DNA from: Atrichornis clamosus
Lineage: Eukaryota; Chordata; Aves; Passeriformes; Menuridae
Direction: 5' to 3'
Length of the DNA: 64,000 nt
Assembly (NCBI GenBank): GCA_013400975.1
Contig: WBMZ01005358.1
Coordinates: 57,824-121,823 of the forward strand
Notes under the pieces: model-generated
What the model was told of the DNA's origin: nothing
The model's database searches: none
The model's input: only the letters and a program-made list of their open reading frames with translations
Position numbers and translations under genes: made by a program
In this document: positions 57,691 through 64,000 of the stretch, piece after piece
How positions within the stretch are numbered: the first letter of the stretch is position 1
How the letters are laid out: each line of letters opens with the position of its first letter

Positions 57691-60600
57691 TTCTTATCTG
57701 GCCCCACTGTGAGGGCGATTGAATTAGACAATATCCAGAGGTCCTTGTCACTCTTAGCCATTATGTACTTTTCTTCTATATTCCTATTCTTCTCCCATTG
57801 AGATTATGCCTACATTCTTTTTTTCTATTTTACAATTTATTCTATTCCTCAGTTGAAAATGGACAAGATAATAATTTGTGTAATCTAGGAAATTAAGCAA
57901 GGTCAATTCTGACTAAATATACTAAACTTGTATAAGAAGACGTGTGTTCAGGTCTGGATTTCTACAGTGTTCGTAGTCACTTACTGTTTTGCCAATATTT
58001 TACTGGGTTGTTATATCCCCAAGTCAATCATGTCTCTTCCTTAATTTATATGATAATTTGGCTATAAGACCAAAGCAGAGCATCAACACTTTTTATTTTC
58101 TCTTTTTCCTAACACTTTTCTGACTGAAAGATCTTACACTTGATCAGGTTGTTTTGGTTGTTTTTCTCCCATATTACGTATTAGAAATAGTTAGTATCCA
58201 TAACAAATAAGTTTGAGACCAGAGGCTTGCGTAACTGAGTTTTGAACTGCAGCATGGCAACAGAGAAACTTTCATAGAAATCAGTAATTAGCCTCCCAAA
58301 GATTATGCCACAACCAGTGGAGAGAAGAGTTTGTGTTCCTTTTCTTTTCCTGGCATTTGAAAATTTGAGGCAAAGCCTCCTTTGTTCTGTGATAAACATA
58401 AAATGAATCACAAAGGAAGTATATATAAACAAATAACACAAGTACAAAAAGCCCCCATCAAAACCAAGGAAAAACTTCACCTATTAACCTTCGTCCTACA
58501 GCATTTCTCATTTCATCTTGTAATTATGTTGAAGTGCTTTTAGTTATCATTGCTTAATTGCAGAGTAAGTGTTAATTTTCCAGTTAGAAGCAAACATTTA
58601 ATTGCATCATTCACCTATTTTTGCTAAAGGACTTTCTCAAGCCTTTGCACTATAAAACTTATGGCTAAAATTCAATCTTTTTTTTTTTTTCCCCCTCAAC
58701 TCTTTGTTGTATGGGAAATCAGGAAACATAGGCACATATATCTCCCCATGCTCTCCAATCACATGGTATCTACTGAGATTTGGGTAAAAATCTCATTTAC
58801 CTAGTTATTAAGTTTCTGAGCATAATGTGAGTGCACACATTAATGAGCACTAGAGGTTTCCTTAAGAATGAAAAATGCCTCAGTTGTAGAAATTTTTTCA
58901 ACAACAGCCTGAAATCTCTCACCATCACCTGCAAGGCCCAGTTATTCAGATGCACAGCTCTGGAAACCAGGCTTCACTAAGTTCCTGTGTGCATATCATG
59001 TGCTGTTAACTACAGACATTGTTCTGATAACTTCCTTGTAATGAAACTGATTTCTTTTTATCTTTCTGCAAAGTTGATGATGATTTCTGGATTCTTGCAT
59101 TCATATAAAAATATCCTGTTATTTTACTGGTGATTTTCAATGCACATTTTAACACCTTATCTAAATTTTTCCTTTAAATTTGTCCTTTTGCCAACCCAAA
59201 AACATCCTTTCTCCTCACATGTAAATCTCCAGAGGCATTCTATTGTTCATTGCTGCATTTTTGACAAAGTATTTAGCTCCCTTTCTGTATTACTATATTT
59301 TCGCTTTCACAACCTCTCTCAAAAATTAGCCTTCAGAAAAAACAAACTTGCCATAATTATTGTCATTTAACACTGTGTACCTAGAAGCATTTTGATTACT
59401 AAAGCAGCAAAAGTATCTCAAATAAAAATATTCTTGGTACTAAAAGCTTTAGATAGCAATGATTCGTGCAATTCTGTTACCAAACTTGTCAGTCTAATCT
59501 CCATCCTAAATTTTGAAACTGTCTTGTTTTGTTTTCATAGACTTGATTTTAAGTCTTACAGATATGGAATGGGTGGCAGGAACCTGCTAAATATAATAAA
59601 TTTTATTCACTTTTAATAAGTTTTTGGCAAGGACTGGGAGGCAGACCTTATTCCAGCTTGCTTTTCTGTCAAACATTGAAAAGAAAAAAAGCATAATGCA
59701 ATTTGTCATGTTTTTCATATCAGATTTATTTATATACATTAGACTATCACCTCCATGAAACTTCTATCACCCCTGTAGTGTTGCAAAATTGCAGCTCTGT
59801 GTGGAATGATTTAAACATTTGGCCAACATATTTTTAGCAATAAAAGAGACCTATATTTCATCATTATGAGTACTAGTTTAATTGCAGAATGTAACCTATT
59901 CATCCTCAGTGCTCTATCCTGTTTAAACGTATCACAATTATTGCTTTACATTTTTATTTCTTAGAGACTTTGAAGTGATTGAATCAGCAGTTTGAAGAAT
60001 GAATAAAGTAAAGTAAATAAAGAATGAGTTTAATTGCTTAAGGAAACAGCTTCCTCCATACTAAGGGTGAAACTCATCTGCCTAACAGTAATTATCTAGT
60101 GTGGTTTAATATTCCCTAAGTTGTGCTATTTATCCATATATTACTCTTCCAGATGAGCACAGGTCTTTTTAGGTCCTTCATCATATCTGACAGCCTGTGT
60201 AGCTGTCTTTCATACCTTAAAGCATCTTGATGAAGCAATGACAATGTTTGGAGAACTCAGCTATAGCTCAAGGTACACACTGTTTGACAGGTATGCTGGA
60301 TATATTGCTTTGCATGAACCACTCAGATTTACAATCTGTATTAGTAGGAAATTGCAAGAATAATTAGATAAGATACCATTTGTTATTGTCCCATGTTGTA
60401 AGAAAGGTTATTAAAAAAAAGAAGAATGTAAAAAAGAAAAGAAAAAAGAAAAAAAAGGCTTCAGACTTGAAAGACTTTATATCCCAATAGGTTACACATC
60501 TTAAAGCAGATCTGTGGTAGTTCTGATTTAACTCTCTAAAGGAAACATTTCTAAATTCATTTGCCCTTTTTATGCATAGCAACTTCTTTCTCTGCAAACA

Positions 60601-63092
60601 GAATAAAATCAAACTCAGAGGTTCCTATGGTAAATTTCTGGAAAAAAATTGAAGAATTTGTTTTTCGAGAAAAATTTGGTGGATTCTCTCTCAAGAAGTC
60701 TGGGATAAAACCAGTTAGTCCTCTCCTACACAGAGAATATCTGGAATTCAAGAAGGAAAAGAATATGTAGTCCGTACCAAAGGAAAAAATCAAGACTGCA
60801 AGGGCCAGAGGAACTGTGTAATAATTTTCAAGTCTTCAAGGTTGTTTAACAGTCTGTGAGTGTGTGTGAAATGAATGGCTAAGGAATTGTTGTGACACCC
60901 CAAAACAGAATGCCCTTGAATCCTATTCTTAAGGAATTAAAGCATATGCTTGTATTATAAGAATATTGTTTGACCCTCGAATATTTTTTTTTAATTGGCA
61001 TGCAGGTATCAGAAACATAGACCAGGTGTTCTGTACAGATGAGAGTAGCAGTTGACTTACAAAGTGTTGTACTAGTGGCTAGACAACTACTGTTTTGGAT
61101 GGATATTTAACTCTTGTAATTTTTATGTACTCACAGAACACAAAGAAATTGTCACAATTCAAAAGGAAGAGTTACACCTAAACCAAAATTTTTAATTAGA
61201 CCACTTTGGAAATCGTTCCTTGTCTATGTAACTTCGATGGGATGGGTTATATAGACTCTGATTTTAACTGATTTTTTTTGTACCACAGGTCAGGGAAGCG
61301 CCAAACACTTTTTAATATTTTTTTGTATTCAGGACCTCAGGCTCAGATTTCCACCATTATCACTTTAAATGTTTTAAATTTTGCTGTTAGAAATCAATGA
61401 AAGATATACTATACTAACATAAAGTTTACCCTTTTGGGTTTCAGATTCTTCAATTTTTGTAATGGAGTAATTTCATTGCTATCAGTAATCTTATACACTT
61501 CTTCTTAAATGTATTGCTGCTTTCTGTGTCAGTGACAACATTATTTGTTAGTTTTGTTCAAATATGTCAGGATTTCATTTAAGGAATGCTAGGCGACTGA
61601 CCATCATGCTGAATGTGACTCTATAAAATAGTCATATTATAGTATGCAGAAATAGCCTACCAAGTGTTACTATCTGTACCTAACCACTCTTTATACTGCC
61701 TGGTATATTTATTACCTACTGTACTACCTAGTAGTCAATTTATTCTACAGAAAAGCCAGGTAAATCAATGAAACAGATAAAAAAGCTTTCAATGATTGTG
61801 TGTTTACATGCATACAAATAATGGAATTTACTGACTCAGAATGCTTGTGAGGGATATTTTTGTGATATTGCTTCATTTTTTAACAACTTCATGCATTTTG
61901 CTGTTTATTCTGTTAGTTTTTCTGTGGACACCTGAGTTACAGGATTTTTCAACTGGGAACTTGAGCAGGCACCATATTGGGTTTTGTGATGGGTTTCCTA
62001 GCACAGCTGTGTCTGTGATAAAACACTGCAGGTTTCCCCTGCTTGAAATACTACAGTGATTCTAAAAAGTGTCAAATACTACATAATTTATTAAGGCTTC
62101 ATAATGAATGGTTGGACACATGTGAAATATAGGTTATATACTCTCTTCAGTCTAAACAGACAAGAAAGGCAAAAATTGAGAAGGAGAAAAAAAAGAAGGG
62201 ACATTTGCTAAAATCCTCTGCAAACTTCTGAATAGTATTTCATGCTGCTGTGTTCCAGCATAATTTGTTCTCTTCTGGGACAGATTTTTATGTCTTTATT
62301 TGTCTTAAATTGTCTTAAATTGAAATGATAATGACAGGATGGCTATTTACTTTTCTTGGCCTTTTAGAATAGAAAAGTGATACAGGCAAAGGAAAATGAC
62401 AGAGATAACACTGTACTTTGCACATCACAATCAGCACAATTAATGAACTGAGATTACAGGGTAATATCCTGCTTTGAATCACTGAGAGACTCTATCATTA
62501 TTGTTACCTTCTTTGATTTTGTTCAGCCTCAGTGGAGATGACGGCAAAGATAGTTCAAATAGTTTATTAATCAAATATGTTGTAAAAATGCATGAAATGC
62601 AATGAAAGTAATTGCAAATTAGTATGTTAAAGGTTGTTTTAAGTTTGTAACTTGAACTTGTTTATTTTGTCTACTCCTTTTTTCTGACTGTAAAAATGCC
62701 CAATTTTACACATTTGGGTTTTTTCACAGAAAGAAATGGTTCTATTTCACAGTGCAACAAAATACCTAACTAGCAATCATACACTACTATTTTCAAAGGG
62801 AAAGAGCAAGTGATTATCAAGAAAAAATAATCAAGTATTCAAGTGTAATTGTTCATCTAATTCAATGATATATTGATATTGTAGTATTTATAGCATAATT
62901 ACTGTTAAGCATTTAATTTTGTAATATAGCTTCTCCTGATTGAAATAGTTACTTGAGGTCTTCTAGTTTGTAATAATGAACAAAAAATAATTGATAAATA
63001 CTTTCTATTTACTCTAGTGAAATTATAACTCTCCCCATATCTCTTGCTTTTTGCAAAAGAATATTGTGAGAACCATCAAAAATCATTTTAGC
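57691..63092. other. Long AT-rich intergenic stretch
   Basis: No gene is recognised in about 5.4 kb, and no CR1 or LTR is visible. A T/C-run lies near 58678-58697 and an A-rich purine tract at 60412-60458. 62299-62323 has two copies of a TTGTCTTAAA decamer. Confidence 0.5.
60412..60458 (+). repeat. A-rich polypurine tract
   Basis: AAAAAAAAGAAGAATGTAAA, then AAAGAAAAGAAAAAAGAAAA: low-complexity sequence, almost all A and G. Confidence 0.8.
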
Positions 63093-63118
63093 ATATATAT
63101 ATATATATATATATATAT
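63093..63118. repeat. (AT)n microsatellite
   Basis: A pure AT dinucleotide run of about 13 units, likely to vary in length between individuals. Confidence 0.95.
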
Positions 63119-63126
63119 GTTACTCT

Positions 63127-63206
63127 TTCTTATGATTCTTATAAAAAACACTACAGAGAAACACTGTTCTTATGATTCTTCTAGAAAACACTACAGTGAA
63201 ACACTG
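63127..63206 (+). repeat. 40-bp tandem duplication
   Basis: 63127-63166 and 63167-63206 are adjacent copies of a 40-bp unit starting TTCTTATGATTCTT and ending GAAACACTG. They agree at 37 of 40 positions. The unit lies just after the AT microsatellite and directly before a CR1 3' end. Confidence 0.9.
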
Positions 63207-63358
63207 AAATGAATTGCCAAGAGAGACTGTGTTATTTCTGGTTTTGGGCAAGTTCAGAGCTCAATTGAATAAGGCCAGACCAGATCTAGTTTTGACCTGC
63301 ATTTAGCAAGAGGTTGGATGAGAGGATCTCAGAGTTTCCTTCCAGTCTCCGTGATTCT
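63207..63358 (+). mobile_element. CR1-like LINE 3'-terminal fragment
   Basis: The order AGCTCAATTGAATAAGGCCA, then GCAAGAGGTTGGATGAGAGG, then TTTCCTTCCAGTCTCCGTGA and TTCTGATTCT matches the CR1 3' end in sense orientation (a GGTTGGA block, then a CTTCCAG block, then a TGATTCT-type tail). It is divergent and only about 150 bp long. Confidence 0.75.
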
Positions 63359-64000
63359 GATTCTACAAACACCATTGATATGATGATATTACCATTACAG
63401 TTTATTGCTACTGGTGATATTTTACTATTAAATACCAATACTGGCAATAATTTACTGTTCTCTGATACTGTTTCTAATAGCTTCTGGCTTAATAAGAATG
63501 CAAGAGGATTATGAGGAAGAATGAAAGAATACAATCAACAAATAAAAATAAAGCTCAAGGTTAAGCTCAATATAGTTCTAACCGTTCCTGTCATTTGACA
63601 TTCATCTTATGTCACATTGTACTTTCAGTTTTTGTTTCTCATATTATTTTGTGATTGCATTAAGAAATTAGTGAAATTTTTGAAAGTCTGTAATTGGAGC
63701 AACAGTGTACCTGAATTTCTGTCAGCTGCATCGAATTACAGAAAGTGTCCAGAAACTGGGATTATTGCAGCTGTTTCTTATGTAATTAGATTTGAAGTTG
63801 TAGTCATGAACTTCTGAATAACCCTGTTTTCTCGACAACTTTAATTCACTCTTCTAATAAAGAAGGACAAAATCTCTATGTAGATTATATCCTTGGGGGT
63901 ATATGCACAAAGGTATCTTGTCATCTCTCTCTTTCATTACCCTCAGGAACACTTTCTATTGTCAATCATACTAAATACATGCATACTAATTGGAGGGGCG
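63359..64000. other. AT-rich flank
   Basis: No gene or repeat is recognised up to the window edge. Short frames on both strands (66-82 codons) have no motif. Confidence 0.5.

Noticed and set aside
1..64000. CRISPR arrays, operons, tRNA or rRNA genes
   Set aside because: No regularly spaced repeats, no tRNA B-box-like sequence and no rRNA wording were seen; the sequence is vertebrate nuclear DNA.

Overview
The window looks like gene-poor, AT-rich nuclear DNA from a bird. Two things support this. There are about fifteen fragments of the CR1 LINE, whose 3' ends carry the typical avian ATTCTRTG-like tail and its reverse complement. There are also several avian endogenous-retrovirus LTRs that begin like TGTCCTGGTTTCAGCTGGG and end like GGGGTTAAACCAC. 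The repeat mix suggests a neoavian species rather than chicken, but I cannot name the order. I recognise no intact protein-coding gene, no tRNA or rRNA gene, and nothing prokaryotic. The open frames present are short (mostly 60-130 codons), and the few that make sense lie inside decayed retroelements.

Layout. 560-1860 is a GT-rich dispersed repeat holding a 97-bp foldback made of two opposed LTR ends. 4010-6000 holds a deleted CR1 copy (+) and a small CR1 reverse-transcriptase scrap (-). 10512-13831 has three solo LTRs (+, -, +). 14985-18262 is a retroelement cluster: CR1 (-), a short remnant that reads like Ty3/gypsy pol (+), and two more CR1 pieces (-). 21673-22243 is a solo LTR (-). 24507-24962 holds two abutting CR1 3' ends. 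29918-34646 has two CR1 fragments, a solo LTR with a perfect 5-bp target-site duplication, a partial LTR (-), and a compositionally different LTR (+) with a visible TATA box. From 37586 to 45757 there are five CR1 pieces in both orientations. 55915-57690 is a CR1 copy that keeps ORF1-region sequence and the 3' part but lacks the middle. 63093-63358 combines an AT microsatellite, a 40-bp tandem duplication and a CR1 3' end.

The rest is single-copy-looking AT-rich sequence with simple repeats, small hairpins and two stretches dense in homeodomain/octamer-like motifs (41220-41545 and 51880-52130) that could be conserved noncoding elements. No genes form a pathway here; the window is a record of retroelement insertion into a gene desert or a very large intron. 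The items most worth checking are the gypsy-like pol remnant (16317-16538), the two CR1 copies with matching head-plus-tail architecture, and the LTR foldback. Family assignments come from remembered consensus patterns and were not checked by any search.
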